This document shows, piece by piece, positions 48,809 to 60,667 of a stretch of 64,000 nucleotides of DNA (position 1 is the stretch's first letter; the number at the start of each line of letters is the position of its first letter). Made by a program: the position numbers and the translations under genes. Under the pieces are notes generated by a model, which had not been told where the DNA came from, ran no database searches, and saw only the letters and a list, made by a program, of their open reading frames with translations. This DNA comes from Sipunculus nudus. Its lineage: Eukaryota > Annelida > Sipuncula > Golfingiida > Sipunculidae. The stretch is from the NCBI GenBank assembly GCA_026874595.1, contig CM049320.1, forward strand, positions 9,799,464 through 9,863,463. Reading direction: 5' to 3'.

Positions 48809-51205
48809 GTTTGTTGCATATATTACAAGGTATCGCGTTGACAAACAGCAGACATGTCACTCGGCAGAACAGACGTACATGGATGAAAATAAATTCTCTG
48901 GTCATCGTCAGTGGCGAAGTTAAAAATGTATTCCTCGGGTGATCACACGTTGGAGGACCAGGTACCTGCCAGCTGATGGACGAATCTTTGCTCCGGTCTC
49001 TTAATTTGTTCAGTCTCCACCACAGGCCGCCCTTTGCATTACAACTGTCAAAGCTCTGATCACCAATTTAAATTAGTTGAGAATTACTTGAGATAATTAT
49101 TAAGACTTACTTTTATATTTACATTTATTACTGTAGGACATAATAATACAATGAAAAATCCCACCATGGGCCTTATGTGACAAGAGAATTCAAGGGGGAC
49201 AATCCACAGGAATACTTACAAGAGCCGCCCCCTCCCTCCTTAAACAATGACCCAAGTTCAATTCTCCTCCATTTTACCCTCCTCATGACTAAGACAGCCA
49301 CACCTCCAAATATATCATTACTTTCTTCCCTCCAACCACTTCTTATGGAATTTATAAAATTTGGTAATTAAAAAATAAACGATTTTCGCTGATAACGTTT
49401 CATCAAATTTTTCATAATTTAAATTTGATTTTAAATCATCTCAATTTACACACATTCGTCTGTATACTAAAGGCTAATTTATTTTACGTCAATGACGCAA
49501 ACGGCGCAGACCATATTCTTAGATTTCTCATTATGAAATGTATAATTGGAAATTAAAGAAAATGTTATCTGGATAATAGAATTATATAGAAAATCTGTGT
49601 TAAAAGTTATGGGTTTTATCCTAAAAATGAGAGGTCGAAAGGCCCTTTATCCCATCCTTAAAAAGTAAAGAGGAAATGTCCCCGAAACAAGACAAAATAC
49701 AATATCCATGCATCCAGCGTTATTTATTATTTCCAACTTTTTAATAAGGGGTGCTTATTTCCACTCCCCTAATTATATAAGTATTTGGCAGTTAAAGTGA
49801 ACAAAAGTTCATTCTTTCCAGTTATAAAGCAAATTATTGCTTAGTTTTTATATTGACATGCATTTCATTTATTGCGTTAGACATGTCATTGAAGTTTTGA
49901 AACATTTATGATATGCAGCTAGGGTAACACCTGGCAATTAAGTTATATTCATATTCGCCGAAAAATATTAACACACACATTTACAATTTTCTACAGATAA
50001 ATTGTTTAACCAGTCTTTTTTAATAATTTTGAAAATTTATATTTTGATGTGATAACCAATTTAATGTTGTACAAGACGGGTGATGAAGATTTAGACAACA
50101 CTAAATAGATTCCTGGCTGAGTCCTTATCAGTGGATGGTTGTCACCTCGTCAGTGAGCCATGGTTTTGTGTCCATATGCTCAGAGCCTCAGGCTAGTGCT
50201 GTCAGCTCTTGACTCAGAATATTAGGTATAAGTCCAGGCAGTAACACTGGACTGGCATCCACTACCGTGACCCTGGTAGCTAGGTTGCAGTTTCAGTAGT
50301 TTACCACACCCCTGATTTCATCTGAAACATTTTAAATGTTACGTACCGTGGTGTCAAAATAGGTGAAAATTACTAGAACTTTGATTAAAAAAACACTAAA
50401 ATTACACAAGCAATATAGGATGCAAGGAGACTATTGAGAGTATACAGGTACAGGTGTGCACCTTAACAAATTAAAACCAATACAATTCATTGTTTTTTTA
50501 TTTTATTTTTTTGCATCGATGTTATTCTATATTGTCTACTGTAAATGAATTTCTATTCTAAAAAAACACTTAACTATGCTGTCTAACATGAGAAGAGTGA
50601 TACCGCCCAGGACAGGGGAGTGGAAATGAGCATCCCTTATAATTTCCACTCCCCGGGAGAGTGAAAATTAGCAATTAAAAAAATCCTTTAAACGTACTGG
50701 CAATTTTTTCTGCTTATAAAATATATAAGAAAAACGTTATATATGTTCTATTATTTATTTTGTTAAGGTCAATATTTAATAATAGCAGCGTCATCTTCGA
50801 TGGGTGTAGGATACGGTTAACAACGCCATCTCTTGTGTGATTCTGAACTACATTTGGTTAGAAATGCTGCAGACTATAACCTGGACGTCGAAAATCAGAT
50901 GTTGGAGTAAGATTTCAGAGACCACAAGAAGAGCGTGTATACCAAGGACATTGGATGTTAAATTGTGTAGGCTGAACGTCTGATACTCAGAAATTTTGCT
51001 TATATTAAAGGTGTCTGTTTGACGACAAATTTTTGTTACAGCCGACATAAAGCAAGACTTGTTATTTTTCTCATACAATACGAGGAGTTCTATGAACACG
51101 ACACGCATGTGTACTTCATCTAAAAAATCTACTTTAACATTTAGAGTATTTCTTAAAACATGACAAAAAAAGAATCTTCGCGGTTTTAAAAAATGCATTA
51201 TGCCA
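47034..51205. other. Intergenic, no confident gene
   Basis: AT-rich with a G14 run at 47198-47211, a T run at 47889-47906 and (AT)n at 48779-48808. A minus-strand open stretch at 50848-51198 begins with ATG but shows no family signature, splice signal or conserved pattern, and is taken as chance. Confidence 0.45.
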
Positions 51206-51690
51206 TTTAAAGGGATTTTATTCCGATATCTGACGTCAGTTAATTAAAGAACAAAACACTGTACTTTTACACAAACTGTTCGTTGTTTATATCTACGTAT
51301 TTATAACGTGTGGGGGACCTGCCATAATAATCCAAGCACATTCACCCTGGCCATCTGGCGGAAAGTCAGACTAATTAGAGTTTTGCCACAAGCGATCGAC
51401 TGTTATTTCAACTTCCTCACATATGCAACCATCTAACTTGAGTTAGATTTTTTCCGTTTCTCAATATTAGAGAAGTAAAGTGTTTACCAACATATTTTTC
51501 TTCCGTTTGTCAATATTAGAGCATGTACATGTACATTGTTTACTAACATATTTTTGTGGGGTGTTTTTTTTTGTTTGTAAATATTAGAGCATGTAAATTT
51601 TTTTTTCTAACATATTGTAGATAAAAATACATCCGCCACAGAGGCATTAAAAGAACTTTCTTGCAAACAAATTCTACAGATAAGGCAGGT
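51206..51690 (+). repeat. Dispersed repeat family R2, copy 2
   Basis: It starts AAGGGATTTTATTCCGATAT and continues CTGACGTCAGTT, CATATGCAACCATCTAACTT, then CGCCACAGAGGCATTAAAAG near the end, colinear with 16456-16800. It is longer because of an internal triplication at 51446-51621, where AATATTAGAG occurs at 51463, 51512 and 51580, each within a TTTNNGTTTNTNAATATTAG context. Confidence 0.7.
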
Positions 51691-52164
51691 GAATAGCCGA
51701 CTTTAAATGTTCTTCAACCACATGTGGCATTTACAATAAAAACAGGATTTACTGTACGTAGTCTTTTACTTTGTTTGTGTAAATTAAATGTACGCGGATT
51801 TGAATTTCGAAGCCTTACTCCCATATGAGACAAGAAAGAACACAATCATAACTTTTTAAATAAAGAATAAATTATTTTGCAGGCCAAAATATGCAACAGA
51901 TAATTGTTCGTAGGAATTCCTAGGGACGTCCTAATTTACTTTGTCTTATGAAGTTATTATAGAGCTGAAAGTTGTTCCACATAATTTCGTATTTGACAAA
52001 TAAATAAACCCACTTATTCACATTCCTAAATTATACTTAAAACATGCTATGAAACTGTTTGTTTGTCTACAGTACGGCATTCGTCAATTGGCATCCGTCA
52101 CCTGATATCCGACATTTCGGCTTTAGTCTATATCGTTAGGAACCTTGCGGTAAACCGGGGGAAA
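51691..52164 (+). promoter_or_regulatory. Region upstream of PSMB6
   Basis: The ~470 bases between repeat R2 and the PSMB6 ATG. The last 100 bases are CpG-containing and lead into GGGGGAAAATGG. No TATA box is obvious, which fits a housekeeping gene. The transcription start cannot be placed. Confidence 0.3.
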
Positions 52165-52272
52165 ATGGCGACAATGAGTGACTTCGCTGTCAATACACAG
52201 ACGACAATGTTTGCTAAACCTGACATGGGCAACGTGGTGCCAGAATGGATGAGTGCTGAATGCAGTACAGGT
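52165..52272 (+). CDS. PSMB6: Proteasome 20S subunit beta1 (PSMB6), exon 1: propeptide
   Basis: Exon 1 of the caspase-like catalytic beta1 subunit of the 20S proteasome core, which cleaves after acidic residues in the inner chamber. The ATG is in ideal context (AAAATGG) and the exon encodes 36 residues, the entire propeptide, ending PEWMSAECSTG. The last Gly precedes the autocatalytic cleavage site, as in vertebrate PSMB6 (STG then Thr1). The exon ends in phase 0 at GGT|GTAAGT, a perfect donor. Intron 1 is 5,583 bases. The propeptide is poorly conserved apart from the STG end, as is usual. Five exons were joined by matching phases, giving about 194 residues before the window ends, of roughly 235 expected. 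Confidence 0.93.
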
Positions 52273-52639
52273 GTAAGTGACCATTATTTTAACACAGATT
52301 TTCACGATTGTTTAGTTCTATGGTGAATTCCAAGCCTTGCCTCAGAACCTCTTCGTCATTCTAAGCGATAAAGGATGATTTACACCGGCCGGCTAAATCA
52401 TCAATTCATCAGCACCCCTGGTTGGCAAACAAGATTAAGAGGGCGATATAGTTGATGGGGATAGAGAGAAAAAGGGGTATAGTTTTTTGGGGGGTTTTCA
52501 GTACATATGTAACAACTGTACACTGTCTCCTGTTTCACTCGTGATATTTGTTCATGTGACATCTTGAACTTTGCTGCGTGGAAGTACCTGAAAGAGATGA
52601 AATACATGAAATATTAGTACATTTGACATTACATGCAAA

Positions 52640-52730
52640 GACAGCGTGCTGGATCGGGTTTTGAACCACTGACTGTAGGCATACAAGTTCAATTGCATAA
52701 CCACTATGCCACACAGAACTCGTTGCAGAA
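52640..52730 (-). mobile_element. tRNA-derived SINE-like copy in PSMB6 intron 1
   Basis: On the minus strand GTGTGGCATAGTGGTTATGC is an A-box-like arm, and GTGGTTCAAAACCCGATCC carries a B-box (GGTTCAAAACC). The ~45-base spacing fits a tRNA origin. Antisense to PSMB6. Confidence 0.6.
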
Positions 52731-52939
52731 CCGGGGAAAACGGGGGTATTTAAAACTGGATTCAAAAATGTGATCACGTGGTACACTATGGGGTACTACT
52801 TCACCAGGAGTCTTGATCATGTGATCAGCGAATCAACTTCGTACAAACACCAAATCGATCGCTTGGTGTAACTAGTTGAAAAATGAATCAGGAGAGTAAG
52901 CGGTAAAGATGAATGATTGTTTAATTTGGTAATTAGAAT

Positions 52940-53060
52940 GAATATGAGTAAATATATGGGGGAGACCCCCATAACCCCCCTGCCCCACCCCCCGAGGATA
53001 TGACAATCAAGATGAGTAATGATTGGGGGAGACCCCCCAAAACCCCCCTTTGGGTCCTAG
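52940..53060. repeat. Imperfect 67-bp direct repeat with G/C hairpins
   Basis: ATGAGTAAATATATGGGGGA is echoed by ATGAGTAATGATTGGGGGA 67 bases later. Each is followed by GACCCCC and further C runs, so GGGGGAGACCCCC (52958-52970 and 53025-53037) forms a short hairpin in both. Confidence 0.6.
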
Positions 53061-54683
53061 AATTATCTAAAAACATCATATCAAGATGTGATAAATCCAA
53101 CTGAGAGTTATGCGAGATTGTGAGTTATGCCAAAAGGTGGGGTTTTCCTGATGACGTATTAAATAAATAAAGGGAATGATATTTTACGCAACACAGTACA
53201 GTTGATATTGGTGGACATAGAAGGATGTTGATACGACTACATGGAAATCATATATAAAGGATGTATTATGTCATAACCTGTGATTGAGTATAGGTAAGAA
53301 AGTGATATTTGAGTAGTATTATAGGCAGTTATATGTTAAAAAGCGTCCTTTGTTGTGTGACATGGCATAGTCGGCGCTGTATAGGTGCGTGAGTGGTTTG
53401 ACATTCGGGCCGGCAATGCGCATTTTGGTCTTGAAAGAATAAGATAAGAATAAAAATATATTTGAGGAAAAATTGTTGCTAAAACTCCCTGACCAGTTCA
53501 GATTTGAAGCCTGGGATTCAACCACAGGGATATTAATAAGACTCAATATATTTAGGCCTTGCCGTATTTTGAGTCCGATAGCCATACAGTGAGAGTTTCT
53601 ACAGTCTAAGCCTCAGACTACACACTACCCAATGCCCTTGTAACCCGTGTCAACAGAGGTTACTATTGCTCCGTGCAAGTGTGTCACTCTTCAAAGTCGG
53701 TCTGTTAAGCACACTGTACCAAAATTTTGATAGAGTCTAGAATGAAAGCTGTTGTTTGAGCCACCAAGTTTGAGCCAGTGAAAAAACTTTTGGTTTCTTA
53801 TCTCTTGTTAGTGTGTCTGTTGTGTGCATCTGTGTCTTTGTCTTGAGGCGAACCCGTAATGAGAAATTCAGCAGCAGTTCAGAGAACCAGCAATAATGTG
53901 TTAACAAGCCCTTTATGTGCTACTATCTGTGCCATGCAAGACTAGTTAGGAATGCGGGGCTGAGTGGTTGATAATTAAATCTACTATTGTGTCAAAGTTC
54001 AAGTAACTAAAAGACAAAACATGACGATTGTTTGTGCATATGAGAATTGGTCGTAGTTGTTAAAATGAGGGTTAATTTTTTGTTATGCGAATGCTTCATC
54101 TGAGCTCTTCACACCCAAAAGTTGGAAAAGCTTTAAAAATTAACCGTCAGCCATTTGTTAACTGCCTGCCACTAAAGTGTACTCCCTCTTGTGCTTTGCA
54201 TGGACACAGACCCTTGAAATCACTATTAAAAAATGTCTAAATGGCCCGTATAAAGCCTTATGCTACACATAGTAATATAAAGACACAAGATGTGAAACGA
54301 CTGGCAGAGGACTCCAAGTGACCTGCTGTACTTAGACTATCCATTTCCAAACTACCGATAGCATGGCATGAACTTATCTCTTGTTTGCAAATTAAATTGA
54401 AACAAATGGTTCCATCTGACACTAAACTTACTAGCTTTACGGTTCCTGGGTGCATATACTTAGCTTTTTAATCAGGCTGAGCAGACCGTGTATGGTGGTC
54501 TCCTTCTCCATGCAAGTCCTCGGTGCCTGATCGGCTTCCAACTCCATGGTGGGATTGCTTATCAAATCCGACCAATGAGAGCGCCGGCTGATATGTCGAA
54601 AATCCTAGAAGGGAAGAAATACCCCCCTCTCACCATTTCTTCCCTGGGAAGAAATACAGTCACAACATACATGTAATTTTTAT
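53061..54683. other. PSMB6 intron 1, no further feature seen
   Basis: Non-coding intron sequence. No exon or element boundary recognised. Confidence 0.5.
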
Positions 54684-56497
54684 TAGCTCAGCTGACTATA
54701 TGTCATCTGAAACCGTAAGACCTAGGAATCCAAAATTCAGCATAATGTTAGATGTCCCCAAGATCTCCTACCAAGCCGAAAACTGGGTCTTTGCGACTTA
54801 GTTCTTTTGAGAAATTAAGGAAAAACCTCAATTTTTTATTAAAATCCTATTTTCACACTTCAGGACTGCCTAATATCAAAACCACTCATCTGTTTTTCCT
54901 CATATTTACCATAAATATTCCTCTATATAGTTCCTATGTACATGCCAGAAATTAAGTCTGTAAAGTATAAATTCTTTAAGTTATGGGCCCAAACATAATG
55001 GACTTTGTAAAAAATCAGGAAAAATAATAACTCACTTAACATGAAACTAGAGTCTATTTTCTCAAGTATATAACTATGTTTAATTAAGATTCAATCGTTT
55101 ACCCAAAATTAGATCTGAATTTTGTAAATTTTTTAAGTTATTAGCATAAAAAAAAATCAGTACCTTAAATTTTGCCCAACTTTGACCATGGCACGTTTTT
55201 TTCCTGTAAGCACCATTGATTTAATTTTCACAGCATGTAAACATAAATATTTAGTTTGTCTAAATCTGAAATTTGAAAATAAAATCTTGAAAATTTAGCT
55301 AGTTATTGATTTTTTTTTCTGTAGTCACTTGCTTTGATTACAGATGCAGGGTCCCACTCCAGGTCACTGGAAGTCAGCTATGCCAGGGTTTCTGATTTGT
55401 TACAGTCACTGGGGGAGATCCCCTGCTGTGACAGGTGTACAGTTATTCTCATATCACCACCCCAATCCCCCCCCCCCCCCCCCCCCCCCCCCCCCGCAAA
55501 CCCAACCCACCAAGTGTTATGCAGTACTTGTTATTGTTTTCACTGTATCTCCTTAATTGTAATGCTGTTTCCACTCCAAAATGCAAAAACTTTCCTTGAA
55601 AAAATAATTCAAGGTGTAATCCAGAAGATGCAATGTTGTGTAATGTAGCATTTTTAAAGAAATCAATTTTCATTTAAATGATTTTAACAAATATAATTGA
55701 ACCCATCAGTATGCTTACATTATTATAAAATATGAAGCACATTATGGATAAATAAAGACACAATTAAAAATTGTGAAATCTAAATCAAGTATTATTTTTA
55801 GATATTTATTGTTTTGCAGATTTAAAAGATATATTTTTGTGGTAAAAAATAAATAAATATTTGTATGCATGATCTGGTGTTATCTGACAAGATTGAGATT
55901 TATGATGATGCAATTGAGAATTATGAATCAACTTTTATATTCAGATATATATGTTAAATTGGAAATGTATAGAAATATAAACTCAAATTAGAAAATAATT
56001 GATGTGATAAAAAAATGAGGATTTAATACAAACATTTGTTCATTATTTTCCTGCCTCAGCAGAATTTGAGATCAGGCTTTGTTTGCCCTGTTTTATGTTG
56101 TTAATTAGCTATATTTCAATTGTATACATTTCATAAAAAAAATACATATATATTTAATAATATATATTATACAAAAAAATAGATTCAATTGAATAAATGT
56201 GTAAACTACTGAAATGTCAACAGTTTATCGAAAAACCAATTAATGATCATGGTAATAGTACAGATCATTTGTTCACAAACTGCTCACATGCTTTAGTTTC
56301 AACATTAGGAAACACATGGTCAGGTCACAAAATATTTTTTGCAACAATTTCTTGCTCATCAATACAAACCAATCATATAAACCAACCATGGCCTTTATTA
56401 CCTCTTCCTCTGACACTTTATCTCCATTCGATATTATTTTAGATTATTACCTTCAAGGTTAACGTCAGCTGAGCACAGTGACCCATAGGTCCCTTGT
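54684..56497 (+). mobile_element. Inverted-terminus repeat family R4, copy A (PSMB6 intron 1)
   Basis: The left end is TAGCTCAGCTGAC. The right end is GTCAGCTGAGCACAGTGACC, then CATAGGTCCCTTGT. The inner GCTCAGCTGAC/GTCAGCTGAGC are inverted copies, and the right end can form a GACC/GGTC hairpin. The left ~250 bases (CCGAAAACTGGGTC, CACTTCAGGACTGCC) match copy B at 57985. A C29 run lies at 55467-55495. There is no coding capacity. It resembles a repeat type common in molluscs (inference). Confidence 0.7.
55467..55495. repeat. Poly-C run of 29
   Basis: The longest homopolymer of C in the window, inside repeat R4 copy A. Confidence 0.95.
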
Positions 56498-57855
56498 TTT
56501 TCAAATGATATTTTGGCCTTTCATGTCAGTACAAATGGGGGGATTGTTTTCACAAACTTTAATATGTAAACGATGTGCAAACAAACCCTTTGGTTGTCTG
56601 AGAAAGCAACTTGGGTGTGACAATGACTGTGGGGCTCAGTGGGGTTAAGCTTTATTTGAACAATTAAAATATTCACACACAGTCCAAGGGGAAGAATGTG
56701 GTTTGTACAGTCCTCAGTTGAGTATTAAAAGTCATCTAAACTAGAGTATATATACTCTATAGAGGTGTTTTGTAAAGTAGGGTTAGCCTTAAGATGAATC
56801 ATTTTACTTTGACTTAAATTGAATAATCACTTCAATTAAATTTTGTTTATCAGAAGCATATACTCTCACTGTTTGAGAATTTAGCAACTGTTCGGCAGAT
56901 TGCTTAATCATTAGCCCAGTAATGAGCAGATCTAATCTGTCATTACAAAACACTTGAGCCTCCCCAAAATGTCTGCTCCCTAAAATATCTACACTTCATT
57001 CTCCTAAAACATCTTTTTTAGAAAATGAGGTGAATCTCAAAGTGTCTAAAGGCTTCTATTACTAATCAATTTCTTGTTATTTTTATTCTTAAAGACCAAA
57101 TTTAAGGATCAAAGGCTGTTCACACTTCTTTAACAAAGATTTGTTCTTTTATTCAGAATTGTGAACATGTGGGAATCCATTCAGCTATGAATGATTATTG
57201 AACTTGAAGGCTGCTAGTAGCTTCATTAATTTATTATTGGTACTAACTGGTTAATTAATAAGTATATGTTTATCATATATTCCTAGTAATTTTAGAAATG
57301 TGGGAAACAACTGAAAAGCACCTTATTACTGGTAGATCATATTCAGCAGACATTTTGGGGCAAAACCCAAATCAGTGAGTAAAGATTTTGGTTAACAACC
57401 ACAAAACAAAAAGTGTGCAGAAGACATTTCGGGAGTCGATGTTTTGGGCATGGAACCAAAACACTGATAGAATTGATCTGTCTCAGTCTTAAGCATAGTA
57501 TTACTGTTCTTAAACTGTCAGTTCTCTGTATTTAATTAACTTCAATAAAATTTCAGTCTAATTCAGTGTATAGATAATGGCTAACAGTGTGTAAATAATG
57601 TTTAATTGTAATTCATTATTCTGTAATTCTTTGTTAACCATGTGTATGTTTAAAAATATTTTGTGGAAAATGTCAACAGTTTCCTCCATAACTTCCTTTT
57701 CTTCCCAGAAACATCCTTTTCTTCCTGGAAATTTCCCTAACTGCCCTGGAAGAATGCCAACTCTTTGTATATAAAATATATAAATATAGGCTCACACACA
57801 AAATACTTGCAGAGTTTTCCCTCCATTGGATATGGCGTATGCTTTTATCTTTCAG
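56498..57855. other. PSMB6 intron 1, right part
   Basis: Non-coding. It ends in a TTTATCTTTCAG acceptor. No other signature. Confidence 0.5.
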
Positions 57856-57923
57856 ACATCAATTATGGCAGTTGAGTTTGACGGTGGTGTTGTAATCGGA
57901 GCTGATTCCAGAACAACCACAGG
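57856..57923 (+). CDS. PSMB6: PSMB6 exon 2: catalytic Thr1 and Asp17
   Basis: The acceptor TTTCAG is at 57850-57855. The exon reads [20 protein letters not shown], then TT plus two bases of a Gly codon. Mature residue 1 is the nucleophile Thr, formed after propeptide cleavage, and Asp17 lies in GADSRTTTG. The donor is GG|GTGAGA with GT at 57924, in phase 2. The identity of the block to beta1 subunits (TTIMAVQFDGGVVLGADSR type) makes the assignment to beta1, rather than beta2 or beta5, secure. Confidence 0.95.
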
Positions 57924-58702
57924 GTGAGAAAAAACCTTCCACTCACAGCATAACATATGATTCATCTGTTTCATCAGAACAGTTTTAGCTCAGCTGACAA
58001 TAAGTCATTTGAGCTGTAGTGATGGTCCATTGCCCGTCCTGTGGTAAGGCCTGCCGACCGGCATGATGTCCGTTGACAGTGCACGTTTAGAAACTGTTAG
58101 ACCCTTCGAATCTGAAATTTAGTATACTGTTAGATGTTTCCAAGTTCTCTTACCGAAAACTAGGTCAGTGCAACTTCATTCTTTCGAGATATTAAGAGAA
58201 AATCTCCGTTTTCCAGTTAAGACTTGATGTTACACTTCAAAACTGCCCTCTATAGAAACCACTTTTGTTAACCTATTCATGTTTGACATAACCATTCATG
58301 CATATTTTTTCTTTATACCTGCCAGAAATTAGATCAGTATTGCATTAAATTGGGCAAACATAATTTACTTGATAAAAAATCAGGAAATATATTTACTCTT
58401 TTGACTTTATAAACTTGTTAAAGCTAGAGACCTATTTCAAGGATATTGAATACCAGAAATTAGATCAAAAGTTTGTAAATTTTAATTTTCAGATTAACAT
58501 AAATGTAAAATCATTACCTTAAATTTCTCCAAAATTTGATTATTGCACATTGTGTCCATGTAAGTACATTTGATTTTATTTTCACAGGAGGGACAAATAG
58601 GTCTAAAAGCTTTTATAATCTGAAATGACAAAGGAAATGATAAAAAGGGTTTACTTCTATTCAAGTTTTCAGGCACCATGTCAAGAATTGTTTACATCAA
58701 GC

Positions 58703-59415
58703 CAGGGCTGGCCATAAGCCGGCTTTTACTCATATTGTCCGGGCCAGTGGCTTAAGCCGGCTATAGCCGGCTAATACTGGCTGATACTTGTCAATACCGG
58801 TTAATGTACTGGTCATCTGACAAATCATTCATACAATATTCTTGATTAATTTGGCTTTTTAAGTAGTTGCAGTGATATACTGGTCATCTGACAAACCATT
58901 CATAATGTACACTTTTTTTTAAATGGGCTTTAAATTAGTGGCTATAATATAAGTTAAATGACACAAAGCCAAATGCTGGACTAGTGCAATGAACCATGTG
59001 GTCACTACTACTAGATGGACAGGTGGAAGCAAGACAGTTATGTGATCAAACTTAATTAGTCTTCATATGATCTTGAACACAAAACTGGATTCACTGTATA
59101 GCTCCCTGATAATCATTGTTTGTTTTACGATACTGACTTGCATCATTAAAGGATATTTAGTTGTTAATTCAGAGGCTATGGGGATGGAGATTAATTAAGT
59201 GAGCAAAATCAGAGTCTGTTTTAAGTCAATTTCAATCTTGCCTTGACTTAAACTCCATGCTAGCTTATTATTGCTGTATGTTTGATCTTAACTTTTGATT
59301 ATCAAAGACTTTCTGGTACAAAGCTTTGAAATTGGGCCTTGGTGTGGAACATGAACTGTAACTAAAGTTTTAGCCAGCGGTTAAAGCTGGGGATGGCTCT
59401 TACCAGCCAACCCTG
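58703..59415. mobile_element. Non-autonomous hAT element with 8-bp target duplication
   Basis: The left terminus CAGGGCTGGCCATAAGCC and the right terminus (read inward) CAGGGTTGGCTGGTAAGAGC are imperfect inverted repeats of the hAT type. They are flanked by a perfect 8-bp duplication CATCAAGC (58695-58702 and 59416-59423). The element is 713 bp without a transposase frame. Inside the left end a CCGGCT word is repeated (GCCGGCTATAGCCGGCTAA). Confidence 0.88.
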
Positions 59416-59833
59416 CATCAAGCCAACTTAGTACAGAGTTCTGCAGTGAATGACGTGCAGCACTCACCTATGTTATGTAACTTGTTTCACTCCAGGCAGC
59501 TCCCTTGGACCAGCTGAACTAGGCTTCCAGTCTGCCCTCCCTTATACCAATTTCGGAAAGGGTGGATAACAACCTTAAGAAGGGATTTTTTAATCAAATT
59601 TACTGAATCTTTTATTTTAGTTTTTAAAATTCCTATGGACAAAACTTTTTTTCAATAGTGATCCAAGGAAAAATCTTGAACATGCCATATTTTGGCATTA
59701 TTTTTTAAGTAATATTTAAAAAAAAATAATTTTCTGTAAAATTCAGTTTTAACATTTTGTGATTTAGAAAATAATAAATTATATGTGTTTCAATTATTTG
59801 ACATGATGTTGGCCAAACTGATGATGAATTATG

Positions 59834-60667
59834 TAGTGTTGGGATGATATAGGTTTTTGATATCATGATAATTATTCAAATTTTATCGTGATATACCGTG
59901 ATATCGCGATATTTTCAATTAATGGCATTAATAAGCCATCAATAATGATATTTATAACAACCACCTTTAAAGTCTTGACTTTATACAAGGGGTTAAGTAT
60001 TAATATAATTTATACCTATTGTGCCAGTACCACAGAATGACTCATTAAGTGATGTAAGTTGCATGAAGGTCCTGCAGGTGCGCAAGCTTTAGGTGCGGGA
60101 AGTCCTGCCCCCATCGTCGAATCACGCTTGTCAGAACTTTCCATCAGTTTCCTATAGCTACATAAAAGCCGGAGAATCCCGGCAAATTTTCGGAGAGTGT
60201 GTCATACGAATCTTGACTAAATATATCATCTCAATTTTATATGGCATAATATGCAACCCGTATGGAATGTTCGATTCAGTGGTGACACTTTTATGTTGAC
60301 ATTTTCGTTCCATGGAATAAAAGCATAAATGTGTGTATTTATTGCTCTTTCATTATAATGTTAATTTCTCCTGGAATTCTCAAGCTTTTGTCCTTTCTGA
60401 TTCATCCTGCTACTTCCGGATATTTCCGACTAATCCAGAAGTCTGTAAGCACACGCTTCCACCCACACGCGTGTATTCCAATACACGTGGTTTATGAAAA
60501 TAAATGCAATTCTTTGAAATAAATTTATTTTGAACTTCAAGGGCTTGCTTGTGAACCAAAATCGTGAACAAAACTTGATATCGCGATAATAGGAAAGTTG
60601 ACGGTATGATAACAGTAGCGGTCAGATATCGTGATAATACCGTATACCGGTAATCGTCCCAACCCTA
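59834..60667. mobile_element. Second non-autonomous hAT-type element with 8-bp target duplication
   Basis: The left terminus TAGTGTTGGGATGATATAGG and the right terminus (inward) TAGGGTTGGGACGATTACCG are inverted repeats. The flanks are a perfect GAATTATG duplication (59826-59833 and 60668-60675). Subterminal GATATCGTGAT/ATATCGCGAT words occur in both halves. The element is 834 bp without a transposase. It belongs to a different family from the element at 58703. Confidence 0.88.

Noticed and set aside
50848-51198. 116-codon minus-strand open frame
   Set aside because: No recognisable motif, no splice or poly(A) context, and a length expected by chance in 64 kb of AT-rich sequence.
52063-52164. 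Upstream N-terminal extension of PSMB6
   Set aside because: The frame is open upstream, but the first ATG is 52165, in ideal context, and the 36-residue propeptide is of normal length.
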